Shown here piece after piece: positions 1-10,700 of a stretch of 64,000 nucleotides of DNA. The position numbers and the translations under genes were made by a program. The number at the start of each line of letters is the position of its first letter. The stretch's first letter is position 1. The DNA comes from Anodontia alba. Lineage: Eukaryota > Mollusca > Bivalvia > Lucinida > Lucinidae. A model generated the notes under the pieces. That model was not told the origin of the DNA, did not search any database, and saw nothing but the letters and a program-made list of their open reading frames with translations. The stretch lies in NCBI GenBank assembly GCA_964016985.1, contig OZ024823.1, positions 133,506,112-133,570,111 on the forward strand, written 5' to 3'.

Positions 1-26
1 CTTGGATTGTTCACAGAATTTGAGGT

Positions 27-206
27 TTAATCTTTGATAATATACTGAATTTAAATGTTATAAAAATAGACTTTGACATTTCATGCAAATTCTTTTCCTA
101 AGTCAACATTTTGCATGAAATGACAAAGCTTGTTTTCTGGGAAAAATAAGGAAAATATTTCAAAATATTGTGTGCTGAAAATTTTACCAAGGATGATAAG
201 TGTTAA
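27..206. mobile_element. MITE, family D
   Basis: TTAA-flanked short element ending just upstream of the first recognisable exon. It has the core-2 imperfect hairpin GACATTTCATGCAAATTC / TTTTGCATGAAATGAC and the family D flank TTTTCTGGGAAAAATAAGGA. The left end is diverged (TTAATCTTTGATAATATACTG). Confidence 0.6.
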
Positions 207-225
207 GAAAATTGTCTATTTATAG

Positions 226-269
226 ATATCCTCAAACAGAGAGGTAAAAAGACACAAGGCAGATCAAGG
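226..269 (+). CDS. Gene 1, candidate exon (44 nt)
   Basis: Upstream exon of the gene that ends at 10337. It is flanked by an acceptor (TTGTCTATTTATAG) and a strong donor (GTAAGT at 270). Read so that it ends in phase 0, which the next exon requires, it starts with two bases of a split codon and encodes ILKQRGKKTQGRSR with no stop. This basic, charged segment joins to AETPSPKP from the next exon. It is supported only by splice signals and frame continuity. Earlier exons would lie left of the window. Confidence 0.5.
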
Positions 270-343
270 GTAAGTTACATTCCTCTTCTGGTTGTTTTTA
301 GAGTTGAGAATGAACATTATTATTATTTTAAGAGCCTTACATT

Positions 344-547
344 TTAATCCTTGTCATGCTGAATAAATTAATTCACCATGCCCACTTCTAACCATCAGCC
401 AATCAGATTTGCTTGATCCAGATTGTTAATACATCATATACTGAGTGACGAATAGTGCAGATCCAGCTCAGTTGGCTTCTGAAGAAGCTGATTGCTAATC
501 TGTTTACAAAGGCGGAGCATATCAGGGTTCAGCAGGACCAGGGTTAA
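344..547. mobile_element. MITE, family A
   Basis: Bounded by TTAA on both sides. Ends are TTAATCCTTGTCATGCTGAA and TTCAGCAGGACCAGGGTTAA. The centre carries a degenerate core-1 hairpin (GTGCAGATCCAGCTCAGTTG, with a poorer right arm). Confidence 0.65.
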
Positions 548-644
548 CATTAGCATGTAAAATTATCATGAAAAAACAGGAAGAGGTATTGCACTTCCAT
601 CTGTGTCGATGTTGGCAGTGGCATCAAAGTCAGCATCGGTAATT

Positions 645-889
645 TTAACCCTTAAACTGCCAATCACAACAATTGTCGTCTGCTTTGTCATCTGCTTGTG
701 ATTTTAAAAGTCATTTCTGCAAACAGTGTGGACCCAGATCAGACTGTTCCTTTAGGGGCAGTCTGATCTGGATCCACACTGTTTGCCTGTATGCAAAAAT
801 AGGTTTGAAAAGTTTGCAAGAATATTCAACAGATGACATAAACAGACGACATTTTCAGATGCAGGTTTTCTTGGCGTTTTAAGGGTTAA
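645..889. mobile_element. MITE, family C
   Basis: TTAA-bounded. The termini are family B-like (CCCTTAAACTGCCAATCACA at left), but the central hairpin is core 1: AAACAGTGTGGACCCAGATC paired with GATCTGGATCCACACTGTTT near 722-785. An open frame across it is a by-product of the hairpin. Confidence 0.7.
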
Positions 890-1420
890 GGTCTTGTTTA
901 ATGAACAATAAGGTGCATCAGAGCTTTTACAATATGACTGCTTTTTGTTTGGCAGTAATTGGACTAAAATAAGTTGATGGGCAACTGATTACCATAAGGG
1001 TGATATAACCATATAACCATATAGATTATTGTCCATTTACTTAAGACAAATTATATCAAAATTCCTTTAAAAGGTTTTGGACAGTATCAGTGAATTTTTT
1101 TTAAAGTTTCAGCTGGAAAAGTTTGCTGTTTTTTTCTTCTTTTTTTTTTTTTTTAACATTTTCATTGATTTCATGGAAGGATCAATTCTAAATGCTTCTT
1201 CTATTTTAGACTTTGTAAACAAATAAGAATCTATAGTGCAATCCTCTGTTACAAAATGAAAACTTAATGGTGAATGAAATATTCACTAAAATGGATGTTT
1301 CTCTCATATGGGCCACATGAAGTGAAAAAGTGCCTTCAAGCATTCCCAAAATGTGTTGATTCACATCATCCTGTGCATGTACATGGTCTCATCTTGGTCT
1401 TTGCTCTCCATTGATACATT
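890..1420. other. Intronic AT-rich DNA, nothing recognised
   Basis: Part of the intron between exons 226-269 and 1939-1962. It contains a T-rich tract near 1125-1154 and no recognisable gene or repeat end. Confidence 0.5.
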
Positions 1421-1436
1421 TGATAGTAACCAATGA

Positions 1437-1512
1437 TTCTGACTGCAGACAGCATAGGCCCTGATCAGACTGCACATCTGTGCAGTCTGATCTGGGCCTT
1501 TGCTGTCTGCAT
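1437..1512. repeat. Palindrome with apex GACTGCACATCTGTGCAGTC
   Basis: Inverted repeat CAGACAGCATAGGCCCTGAT ... ATCTGGGCCTTTGCTGTCTG with apex CTGCACATCTGTGCAG. Diverged relatives lie near 28530-28625 and 12215-12260. It is probably the core of another MITE whose ends I could not delimit. Confidence 0.5.
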
Positions 1513-1730
1513 ATTCCAAAAGACACATTTCGGATGGCACAGTCCATATAGTATAGGGGACTTTTCTGTGGCTTGAATTTATCAAATAAGATGTCTTTTA
1601 CATACCTGTTTTGCATTGAAAAATTATACATTGTATATGGAGACTGGATGTGCATGTTATGAACCATTATTAACCATGAAATGTGAAACCTTATTTCCTA
1701 TGAAAAATTACCCCCCTCCAACCCCCACAA

Positions 1731-1876
<146 letters not shown>

Positions 1877-1938
1877 TGTTGTTGGCTACAAAAAGTTAAC
1901 ATTGTACAGAATTTAAGAGTGTCTTTCTTTCTTTCCAG

Positions 1939-1962
1939 GCTGAAACCCCCAGCCCCAAACCT
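1939..1962 (+). CDS. Gene 1, candidate 24-nt microexon
   Basis: A CT-rich tract and acceptor (CTTTCTTTCTTTCCAG) precede 24 nt encoding AETPSPKP. The donor GTAAGT follows at 1963. Length is a multiple of three and both ends are phase 0, so inclusion or skipping would keep frame. That makes it a plausible alternatively spliced cassette. The Ser/Pro-rich product continues into SPVIGNGLPY of the next exon. Both splice signals are strong. Transcript data are absent. Confidence 0.6.
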
Positions 1963-1979
1963 GTAAGTATACCCTTTTT

Positions 1980-4282
1980 TAGCTCACCTGAGCTCTGCTC
2001 AGGATGAGCTATTGTGATCACTTTTCGTCCGTCGTCCGTCCGTGCGTCCGTCCGTTAACATTTTCAAACGACTTCTCCTCTGAAACCACTGAGCCAATTT
2101 TGCTCAAATTTCATATGGAGCCTCCTTAGGTTGGGGGAACGAAAAATTGCTAAAATGGTCACGGTCCGTTGACCAAGATGGCCGCCACGCCCATATATGG
2201 TAAAAACCTTTAAAAATCTTCTTCTCCAGAACCGAGAATGCCTTGGGGCTGAACCTTTACAGGAATCATTGGGGACGGGAGGTCTACCAAAATTGCTAAA
2301 AAGAATTGTCGTACGTTGACGTTTGACCTTTTTATAGCAAGGTCAAGTTTGCTTCCCTATGCATTTGTATGGGAAAAACCTTTAAAAATCTTCTTCTCCA
2401 AAACCAAGCATGCCTTATGGCTGAATCTTTACATATATCTTTGGGAACAGGAGAGCTACCAAAATTGCTAAAATAATGGTCGTACATTGACATTTGACCT
2501 TTTTACGTTAAGGTCAATTTTGCTTCCTTATGCATTTGTATGGGAAAAATGACCAGAATTTCAAACAACTTCTCCTCTGGAGCCTCTGGGCCAATTTTGC
2601 TCAAATTTCATATGGAGCCTCCTTAGGGTGGGGGAACAAAAAATTGCTAAAATGGTCACGGTCCGTTGACCAATATGGCCGCCACGCCCATATATGGTAA
2701 AAACCTTTAAAAATCTTCTCCTTCAGAACCGAGAATGCCTTTGGGCTGAACCTTGGCAGGAATCATCGAGGATGGAAGGTCTACCAACATTGCTAAAAGA
2801 ATTGTCGTACGTTGACGTTTGACCTTTTTACGGCAAGGTCAAGTTTGCTTCCCTGTGCATTTGTATGGGAAGAACCTTTAAAAATCTTCTTCTCCAAAAC
2901 TGAGCATGCCTTATGGCTGAATCTTTGCATATATCTTCGGGAACAAGAGGGCTACCATAATTGCTAAAATAATGGTCGTACATTGACATTTGACCTTTTT
3001 ACGTTAAGGTCAATTTTGCTTCCTTATGCATTTGTATGGGAAAAATGTTCAGAATTTCAAACAACTTCTTCTCTGGAGCCTCTGCGCCAATTTTGCTCAA
3101 ATTTCATATGGAGCCTCCTTAGGTAGGGGGAACAAAAGATTGCTAAAATGGTCACGGTTCATTGACCAAGATGGGCGCCATGCCCATATATGGTAAAAAC
3201 CTTTATAAATCTTCTTCTCTAGAACAGAGGATGCTTTGGGGCTGAATATTTGCATAAATCATCGGGGACAGGGGGTCTACCAAAGTTGCTAAAATAATGG
3301 TCATACATTGACATTTGACCTTTTTACGGCAAGGTCAAGTTGCTTCCTTATGCATTTGCATGGGAAAAAACATTTAAAAATCTTATTCTCCAAAACCGAG
3401 GATGGCTTGTGGCTGAATCTTTGCATATATCATCTGGAACGGGCGGTCTACCAAAGTTGCTAAAATAATTGTCATACATTGACATTTAACCTTTTTACGG
3501 CGAGGTCAAGTTTGCTTCTGTATGCATTTGTATGGGCGCCATACATTTGTATGGAAAAAATGTTGATAATTTCAAATGGCTTTTCCTCTGAAGCCTCCGG
3601 GCCAGTGTTGCTCAAATTTCATGCGGAGCCTCCGTGGGCAGGAGAATGAAAGATTGCTAAAATGGGTATGGTCCATTGATCAAAATGGCTGCCATGCCAA
3701 TATATGGTAAAAACCGTTAAAAATCTTCTTCTCCATAACCAAATAAGCCCTGGGTCCTAATCTTTGCACAAATTATAGGGGACAGGAGATCTACCAAAAT
3801 TGCTCAAATGATGGTTTATGTTGACATTTGACCTTTTTACCTTCAAGGTCAAATTTGCTTCCCTATTTGTGTGGGCCATATACATTTTTATTGAAAGTAT
3901 CAAAGTGACTTGTAGATCAACAGTAGTTAAAATTGTTCTGATTGGAAATCTAAGATGGCCATCATCTGATTTATATTTATAATATGTCCCTGCCACTGTG
4001 CTGTTTACATGTATAAAATCACGATTCTTCAGAAACCACTTAGCCAATTTCCACCAAATTTCACATTGATCCTTCTGTTGAAATGTGATTGATAGTTTAT
4101 TCATGATCATGCTCCATTGACTGTCAGGCCCATATATTCTTCTTCAAAACTAAGAACTGCTCAAATGATGATATTTTCATTAGTTGCGATGATAGGATTG
4201 GATAAATGTTGCATAACATCTGCATGTCTGCAGTGGCTATGTCACTCAGGTGAGCGAATTGTGGCCCGTGGGCCTCTTGTTG
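1980..4282 (+). mobile_element. Tandem-array element, copy 1 (AGCTCACCTGAG family)
   Basis: Begins AGCTCACCTGAGC, then CGTCCGTCC runs. It ends CTCAGGTGAGCGAATTGTGG plus GGGCCTCTTGTT, so the start and a point near the end are inverted copies of AGCTCACCTGAG. The interior is a tandem array of about four units with a period near 497 bp: the motif TGCTCAAATT recurs at 2101, 2598, 3094 and, slightly altered in spacing, 3609. Each unit contains two related half-units with GACATTTGACCTTTTTAC. It lies in an intron of gene 1. No transposase frame is visible. I recognise this family as typical of bivalve genomes. Confidence 0.75.
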
Positions 4283-4429
4283 ATTATTAATTTTTGTTTT
4301 ATGTGCCATAATTAGTGCAGCTCTAGATAGGACACTGTTTTTGATATTTTTATTATTTCTCAAAAAAAAAAAAGAAAAGAATGCAAGGAGATTCCATTAA
4401 GTACCCACAATATACATTTTTTGTAGACA

Positions 4430-4698
4430 TCACGAAAACACCTATATAATTTTGACCCCCTTAAACCCCACTTTTATATTGTAAAACTGGGGTTTACAGG
4501 GGCACACATAATTTTTCTTATTTCTACTCAAAAAACATAGATTGTGGGTACTCATTAGAACTGCCTCAGTGAGGTGACTCTAATGAGTACCCACAATCTA
4601 TGTTTTGAGCAGAAATATAAAAAATATCTGAATTTTTGTCTGAAAACTTTCAGTTTTTGGTGGTGAAATTTTCGATATATTAGAATAGGCGTGTTTTT
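4430..4698. mobile_element. MITE, family E
   Basis: Ends ACGAAAACACCTAT and ATAGGCGTGTTTTT form the inverted termini. It carries the core-3 hairpin around 4533-4610 (ACATAGATTGTGGGTACTCA with its complement). Other copies are at 19263 and 25396. Confidence 0.7.
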
Positions 4699-4937
4699 GA
4701 AATTGAAATAAGAAAAAAAAATTATTACCTGGAATTTCAGCTGGCAGTTTCATTGTGTATTGACATGTTTTGATGGAAAATTTAAAAAAACAAAACAAAA
4801 CTGCCTGAACATCTCTCTTATCAAGAGCCATGAATTAGCATAAATTAATTAATACCATGATCCATTTCACTACCTGAGGAGCAGCAGGTAGTCAAATAGA
4901 CTGGTATAAATATAAGGTGAAGACGTAGGTCCAAGTA

Positions 4938-5290
4938 AGAGGAGCATCCAGATAAATATTTTCTTATTTCTCCACAAAAACATCTGGGCCCAGTTATTCA
5001 AAGCTAATAATGTCGTTAGTTAACCATTCGTTAAAATTTACATCGAGTGATACGCAAATATGCTGAAATTTTTTTGCTGAAAAAATGTGAGTAGCTTTTG
5101 CTGTGCGAAAGCTACTCACATTTTTTCAGCAAAAAATATCAGAATATTGTATGTTGAATCTGCTAAAACAGTTAACACAATGACCCTTAACGAGCTTGTT
5201 AAGCTAACGTTGCTTTGAACAACTGGGCCCTGCTGTGGGTACTTATTTTGTGAAGAGGTAAGAAAATTATCAATACCTTTTGAAGCTATG
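4938..5290. mobile_element. MITE, family G, interrupted by family F
   Basis: A left half with TTTTCTTATTTCTCCACAAA ends at about 4985. A right half resumes at 5231 with TGCTGTGGGTACTTATTT and ends with AGAAAATTATCAATACC. Together they read like other family G copies, with the family F element between them. Confidence 0.55.
4986..5230. mobile_element. MITE, family F
   Basis: Inverted termini GGGCCCAGTTATTCAAAG and CTTTGAACAACTGGGCCC. Central core-4 hairpin AAAAAATGTGAGTAGCTTTT paired with its complement. Subterminal GTTAACG/CGTTAAC motifs are characteristic of the family. Confidence 0.8.
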
Positions 5291-5843
5291 AGAAGTAGTG
5301 TAAGCAGTTATGGTATGGGAATATTCAGGGTATCATTTCTTATCACTTGGCCTATTCCGGAAAACCTCAATTCAAACAAGTAGCTGAATGTATATGTAAG
5401 TACATAACTGTATCCATTTATCCTGGAAATTCATGTATATGACAGTAACATGAGTTTCCAGGATAAACGGGAAACAGGTACAGTCAGGTACAGGTTACAG
5501 TATTGTAAAAGGAATGCACTTGATGTATTTCAATGGTTTGCAGTGTATGATATAGCTTGTATTTTGATGGTGAGCATAAATGTGTGAAACTGACCTCAAC
5601 TGATCCACATTTTTACAGTATCTTAATGTACTTAATCTAAAATGTGAACATAATCAATTCATTTGGTGATTTGTCGAAAAAAAAAACAAAAAAAAAACAA
5701 AAAAACACACACACACAAAATATATGTTTTCATGAGAAATTAAAAAAACATCAATACTTTTTGCTTGAAAAAAAACCCCAAAAAACAACTCATTTGATGG
5801 ATGTGAAAGATATTTATCAGCTCACTGTTTCTGTTACTTACAG

Positions 5844-5903
5844 TCTCCTGTGATAGGAAATGGTCTTCCATATGACAAGCTGAGTTCTCACAACACACAG
5901 GTG
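5844..5903 (+). CDS. Gene 1, 60-nt exon
   Basis: The acceptor CTGTTACTTACAG is followed by 60 nt and the donor GTAAGT at 5904. Both junctions are phase 0. It encodes SPVIGNGLPYDKLSSHNTQV, which reads directly into EHYGFRSNIPG of the large exon. Exact divisibility by three on both this and the 24-nt exon suggests a modular linker that could be alternatively spliced. An alternative donor three bases upstream (CAG|GTGGTA) is weaker. Confidence 0.65.
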
Positions 5904-5915
5904 GTAAGTTGAAAC

Positions 5916-6058
5916 TTAACTCTTAAACACCAGATTTAAATATTTGTGACAACATTTTAAAACACTTTTTTTTTTCTGAGAAAACATTTTGTTAGGCAAA
6001 TAAGGAAAAACCAACAAAATTGTCAGCTGCTGAATTTGTGATGTCAACTAAGAGTTAA
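5916..6058. mobile_element. Degenerate family B-like MITE
   Basis: TTAA at both ends (TTAACTCTTAAACACCAG; ACTAAGAGTTAA), with internal TTTCTGAGAAAACATTTTG. The core hairpin is largely lost. Confidence 0.45.
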
Positions 6059-6241
6059 TGGAGAAAAGATGTATGATTCATGGCACGAGAAAAGGGCCTT
6101 AACACCATTAATTAAATCAACCCGAGTAAAAGAGAAATAGTGATTTTATTACAAATTATACAATTACATTTTTTTGTTTTGAGGTTTTACTTACTGAAAG
6201 TCTGGTTCTTGTTTGTCCAGTATACCATACTTCTTCAGTGC

Positions 6242-6471
6242 TTAACCCATTTAAGCCTAGCAGCCCATAAAAGGGACATTGGCAAACAATGTAGACCCAG
6301 ATCAGATGCCGCAGAATGTGGCATCTGATCAGGGTCCACACTGATTGCATTAAGTTAAGAAATTTTTATAAAACATGGCATTAATAAAAACTAACCAGGC
6401 ATCCTTTATATAGAAAATGGACCTGTCCGAAGAGTTAAGGTAGAAGAGTCCACTTGGCATAAATGGGTTAA
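6242..6471. mobile_element. MITE, family J
   Basis: TTAA-bounded with termini TTAACCCATTTAAGCC and GGCATAAATGGGTTAA. The central core-1 hairpin AATGTAGACCCAGATCAGAT / ATCTGATCAGGGTCCACA has apex GCCGCAGAATGTGGC. It is the only copy with these ends in the window. Confidence 0.7.
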
Positions 6472-6775
6472 ACTTGGGTAAAATTATCATAATGCAACAT
6501 TAGGAATGGTGAAATGTACATAAAAACATTTAATGGCTGGGAAGCATATACGTATGCATGTGAGATATATCTATTCACCTGTGTATCCAGTATTCCTGAT
6601 GCATCTCATTTGATGCATGCAAGTCTTTCTATTTTGTAAAAATAAAGTTAGTGTTTATGGTTTTAAACTTTAGAAAGTTACTTTGTAAAATAAGCTACAA
6701 GAACTTACAGATTAAAAATCCTATAGTTTATTTTATTGTCAGGATTCAAGATAAGCTTGAATATCATATTTACTC

Positions 6776-6912
6776 CAATTATTTGGTAAGACAGGCCTGA
6801 GCAAATACTGTACCCAGATCAGAATGTGGGTCTGCACTGTTTGCCACTCATCCAACAGTTCCTGGCCACATCAGCAAGTAGTAAAATTGACATTCAAATT
6901 CTAGGACAAATA
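6776..6912. mobile_element. Partial MITE, family H
   Basis: Contains AGACAGGCCTGAGCAAA, a shortened core 1 and the family H flank CACTCATCCAACAGTTCC ... TTCTAGGACAAATATG. Termini are degraded. Confidence 0.55.
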
Positions 6913-6934
6913 TGCTGAGGAATTAAGATGACCA

Positions 6935-7180
6935 TGGCCAAGTTGTTCAAAGTATCATTAGCTTAACAAGCTCGTTAGTGGTCAAAATGTTAACTGTTCT
7001 AGTAAGTGCAATATCTAATTCACAGGTATTTTTACTGAAAAAATGTGAGTAGCTTTTGCAATTGCAAAAGCTACTAACATTTTTTCAGCAAAAATATTAA
7101 CATATATATACCCTATTTAATGATCAAAGTTTTAATGATATGTTAACTAAAGACATCATTAGTTTTGAACAACTTGGCCC
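6935..7180. mobile_element. MITE, family F
   Basis: Ends GGCCAAGTTGTTCAAAG and TTTGAACAACTTGGCCC, with core-4 hairpin AAAAAATGTGAGTAGCTTTT / AAAAGCTACTAACATTTTTT. It ends only about 50 bp before the acceptor of the large gene 1 exon, so it may overlap the branch-point region. Confidence 0.8.
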
Positions 7181-7229
7181 ATATATTTAGGGATAAACAT
7201 AGTAATATCACTGTATTTGTTTGTTTCAG

Positions 7230-10200
7230 GAACATTATGGATTCAGGTCTAATATCCCAGGGTTATCACCACTTACTAGATCTAACCAACCTGCTAAGAG
7301 ACCAGTATCAATTCAGAGAAGTCACAGCTTCCAGCATGCAACATCACATGCTCCTATAAGATCTGAAGACTTTGGCTTAGATTCCTCTTCGATGGACAAC
7401 TTAACAACCTCTGATGGTCCACCTATAAGAACTAGAAGTTTCAGGCTAGCAACACGCCTTTCCCCTATAAAATTAGAAGGTGCTGATGAAACTGACTCTA
7501 AAACAGAAAGTTTGAACCTAGATAAAGTGCTGACAAATAGACATGACAATGAAAATATACCTCCTTCAGTAAGAAAATCCATAGATGATGAAATGAAAAA
7601 GCTAGACAAAATTCCAAGTAAACTTGACACTATAACCCTTAAAAACCATCAAGGGCATGAAAGTATTGCAGATGAACTAGGACTGAGAAAAAGAGGAAGA
7701 TATTCGAGCATGCCAGCACTCAATTCTGAAACACCGAAATCTCCAAAAGTGTCACGATTGCATTCAGAAAGATTAGCATACAGTCCATCAATTAACAGAA
7801 CTGGTGTGTCCAATACAAAACAACTGGAAATTAAAAATTATTTCTCTTGGAACAAAGATTGGTTGAATAATACAATAACACAAAAAGGTAACAATAAAGA
7901 AAATGAAACCAACAGTCTAAGTCGTGGAACCAAACCTGTTCTTGCTTTTCATGATGTGTTCTCAAATCTTAAGAAGTCTTCCGAAAATCTGAATTCAAAA
8001 GAAGTGCCACAAAAGACTTTGAACTTGACACAACCAAAACCATTTACTTCAACTTTAAAAAATTCTGTTAGCAAGATGGGATCTCATGCTAAGCTTGATA
8101 AATGGAAAACTGATGAAAAGTTTACCAAAGGCTCTTTGGCTGATTTGTCTCACCTGAGGGAGGATCCTTGGATTCCCAGTAAGACAAGATCCTCAACGGA
8201 ATCTAAAATATTTTCGAAGGACCTTACTTCTAAGGTGTCAGATTTAAACACTTTCCATAAGAAGGACTGTTCACAAAGAGATAAACCTGTAAACAAACAA
8301 AGGGATCGTCTGAGCTTAGACGAAGGTTCAGCTAGACATGCAAGGACTCAGTCCTTTACTGGAGATGACAGATCTTTTTCGCGAGACAACCTGGACTGGT
8401 TAGTGTATGCCAACAGGAACTCACTACCAGTTTCAGGCTTTTCGACAGAAGACATACCACCACATTACAAATATTGTACACCACCTAGAGGTTCAATGAT
8501 ACCACCCTCATCACAGGGAGTCAGTCCATTTGGTAAGACACCCTTACATGAGAATGTGGTATCCATTTACGGAACACCATCTAGGGTTGATACAAAAGAT
8601 TTTCGTTTGGCCGACTGTGGAAATCAGAATGAAACTGAGACTGATAGCAGTGTTTCATTATCAGCTACAAATACTAGCAGTGAAACATGCAGCAGTCCTG
8701 ATATATTGAAAGATAATGTTTTTGAGGATGCCTTTTCTCTCAATAAATTTTTCAGTCATGAAAATTCTCGGTTAGCAAGGTCATTTTCGTCTCCGGAAAA
8801 TAAAAGGTCTTCCAAATTTCGTAAAGATCTTCTTGAAGAAAGGCCATCTTCAATGGATATTTTAGCTGAAGTGGGACATATAGAAGCAAGTGAAAAACTT
8901 GTAGCAGAGATGGAACAATATATGAAACATTCTTCATCTTCCAGCAGTAGCTTAAATTCTATCAATAACAAATTTCCAAAATCAATACCAACATTTGAAC
9001 ATAATGAAAGAGAAAAATATAATAGAGACTCTGTACTATCTACAGGATCTAATTCGTCTTATGAAAGTGCTAGGGAAGAACTTGAAAGTGAACAAGAAAC
9101 TATCGTTGAAACAATTAAATCTAAATTTCATAATATTGCTTCTAAATTCGGTGGACGGAAACTGAACACGGATCAGCCACATCAGCATAAAAATCACAAT
9201 GAACTTCTACCCCCAAGCAGTCCAGCTAAGTGCAAACATGATGAGCATCCCTCAAAAATAACACACTTGTCACAAAGTTTAAGCTTAAAACTGAAGCCTG
9301 GTCATCATAAATCAACAACGGAACCCAATCTACCATCATTACTCTTAGAATCAAAACCAGGTAGTGAAGCTATTGGTTCTCGTATGGCAAATCCTGATTT
9401 CGATGATTATGCAACATTTTCATTACCAAGGACTCAGACACCACAATTAAAGATAGAAGTTAAAAATAACAATGAAAAGAGGAAATCTGAAACATATTGT
9501 AAACCTCCAAGTAATCTTTCTGGTCCTAGAAGTATATCACAGTCAGGCTTAGCCTCTAAATATTCACCGGTGTCTTCATTCAGAAATTTGAATATTCAGC
9601 AATCAGACTCTGCTTTTTCTATTCAGAGTGCAGACACTGACAGCAGCACTCCCAGTGACTCTCCAAGAAGTGAAAAAGAGGTTAAACCGTCAGATAATGA
9701 AAACGTTGATAACTTTTATGAAAAGAGACTTTCAGTGGTGTTCAATAGTGATGATGCTTTTCGAGATTCAGCCATTTATTGTGATGATATGGACACACCA
9801 GTAGCTTCACCTAGAGAACAGGCTGTGCCATTGAAAGTTCCTATCAAAGAATATGTACAACAGCTGGAAGAAAAGAACAGACCTTGTGTACCATCTCCTG
9901 TTAAAGTAAAGCACAGAGAGCCAGGAACAATAATTAAACAAAGAATGGAGAGTCTACAAGCTAATGTTGATGGTCAGAAAAGTCCTGGTACCAGTCGCAG
10001 TCTGAGTTCCACCACTAGTCGTGCACACAGCACTAGCACTAGTCGAGATACAAGTCGTGCACCTAGTGAGGAGAAACAAGTCACCAGCAGTGCCCTTAAA
10101 GAACTCATAGATAGTAAATTTCCACTGGATAGAAGCTTGTCTGTTCATGTGGATCATTCAGATAACTTTGTAGATGAAGAATTCTTTAGAAGCAGATCGA

Positions 10201-10337
10201 GTACTTCAGGCAGTGGAAAACTGAAGCAAGCTTATTCTTTGGGAAGGCTGGATCAGCTGAGTACAGATGTTGATAATCTCACAATAATGAAAGGTTGGGT
10301 GAGACAGCTGATTGATAAATTCCAGTCAGAGAAATAA
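7230..10337 (+). CDS. Gene 1, terminal 3.1 kb exon; Ser-rich disordered protein
   Basis: The acceptor TTTGTTTGTTTCAG ends at 7229. The frame is then open for 1035 codons to TAA at 10335. The product is rich in Ser, Lys, Asp and Asn, with many basic S-x-x-S/RSxS stretches typical of disordered phospho-regulated tails. Examples are an SSSSSSS run near 8935-8955 and a Ser/Thr/Arg repeat near 9990-10065. Three short predicted helices share a V/I-x-x-h-E/D pattern near the C terminus: IKEYVQQLEEKN (about 9841), IIKQRMESLQ (about 9930) and MKGWVRQLIDKFQ (10288 to the end). An acidic helix SEKLVAEMEQYM lies near 8890. I do not recognise the family. Long tails of slingshot phosphatases or of PH-domain RhoGEFs/RhoGAPs are possibilities only. 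Catalytic domains, if any, lie upstream of the window. No clear AATAAA follows closely. Confidence 0.85.
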   Translation, partial: EHYGFRSNIPGLSPLTRSNQPAKRPVSIQRSHSFQHATSHAPIRSEDFGLDSSSMDNLTTSDGPPIRTRSFRLATRLSPIKLEGADETDSKTESLNLDKVLTNRHDNENIPPSVRKSIDDEMKKLDKIPSKLDTITLKNHQGHESIADELGLRKRGRYSSMPALNSETPKSPKVSRLHSERLAYSPSINRTGVSNTKQLEIKNYFSWNKDWLNNTITQKGNNKENETNSLSRGTKPVLAFHDVFSNLKKSSENLNSKEVPQKTLNLTQPKPFTSTLKNSVSKMGSHAKLDKWKTDEKFTKGSLADLSHLREDPWIPSKTRSSTESKIFSKDLTSKVSDLNTFHKKDCSQRDKPVNKQRDRLSLDEGSARHARTQSFTGDDRSFSRDNLDWLVYANRNSLPVSGFSTEDIPPHYKYCTPPRGSMIPPSSQGVSPFGKTPLHENVVSIYGTPSRVDTKDFRLADCGNQNETETDSSVSLSATNTSSETCSSPDILKDNVFEDAFSLNKFFSHENSRLARSFSSPENKRSSKFRKDLLEERPSSMDILAEVGHIEASEKLVAEMEQYMKHSSSSSSSLNSINNKFPKSIPTFEHNEREKYNRDSVLSTGSNSSYESAREELESEQETIVETIKSKFHNIASKFGGRKLNTDQPHQHKNHNELLPPSSPAKCKHDEHPSKITHLSQSLSLKLKPGHHKSTTEPNLPSLLLESKPGSEAIGSRMANPDFDDYATFSLPRTQTPQLKIEVKNNNEKRKSETYCKPPSNLSGPRSISQSGLASKYSPVSSFRNLNIQQSDSAFSIQSADTDSSTPSDSPRSEKEVKPSDNENVDNFYEKRLSVVFNSDDAFRDSAIYCDDMDTPVASPREQAVPLKVPIKEYVQQLEEKNRPCVPSPVKVKHREPGTIIKQRMESLQANVDGQKSPGTSRSLSSTTSRAHSTSTSRDTSRAPSEEKQVTSSALKELIDSKFPLDRSLSVHVDHSDNFVDEEFFRSRSSTSGSGKLKQAYSLGRLDQLSTDVDNLTIMKGWVRQLIDKFQSEK

Positions 10338-10484
10338 CAACTACATGTACTTGTGTTATCCCAGGAAATATGTGCAATTTTGTTGTTGTATTTATATATA
10401 TATATATTTTTTTTCTTTCTTTTACAAATTGAAAATTACTTGTATGCTTTTGTTTCTTTAATTGTCTTTAATAGTTTTGATACT

Positions 10485-10700
10485 TACCGTATTTACCCTA
10501 AATATTGGGATACCTTAGCGTTTTACCTTACTTCTCCTAAAAATTGAACAGATCCATATTACTGCATGTGATGTGTCTAAAAAACTGCTGGATGGGTGTC
10601 AAACAGTGTAGACACTTATCAGATGTCATATTCTATGGTGTCTCATCTGGGTCTACACTGTTTGCTCTGTCCTGTCTGTCCCAATACTTAAGGCTAATAC
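10485..10700. mobile_element. MITE, family H
   Basis: Left end TACCGTATTTACCCTAAATA. Core-1 hairpin AAACAGTGTAGACACTTATC / CATCTGGGTCTACACTGTTT. Degraded right end CCCAATACTTAAGGCTAATAC. It lies about 150 bp after the gene 1 stop, so it may fall in its 3' UTR. Confidence 0.7.
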
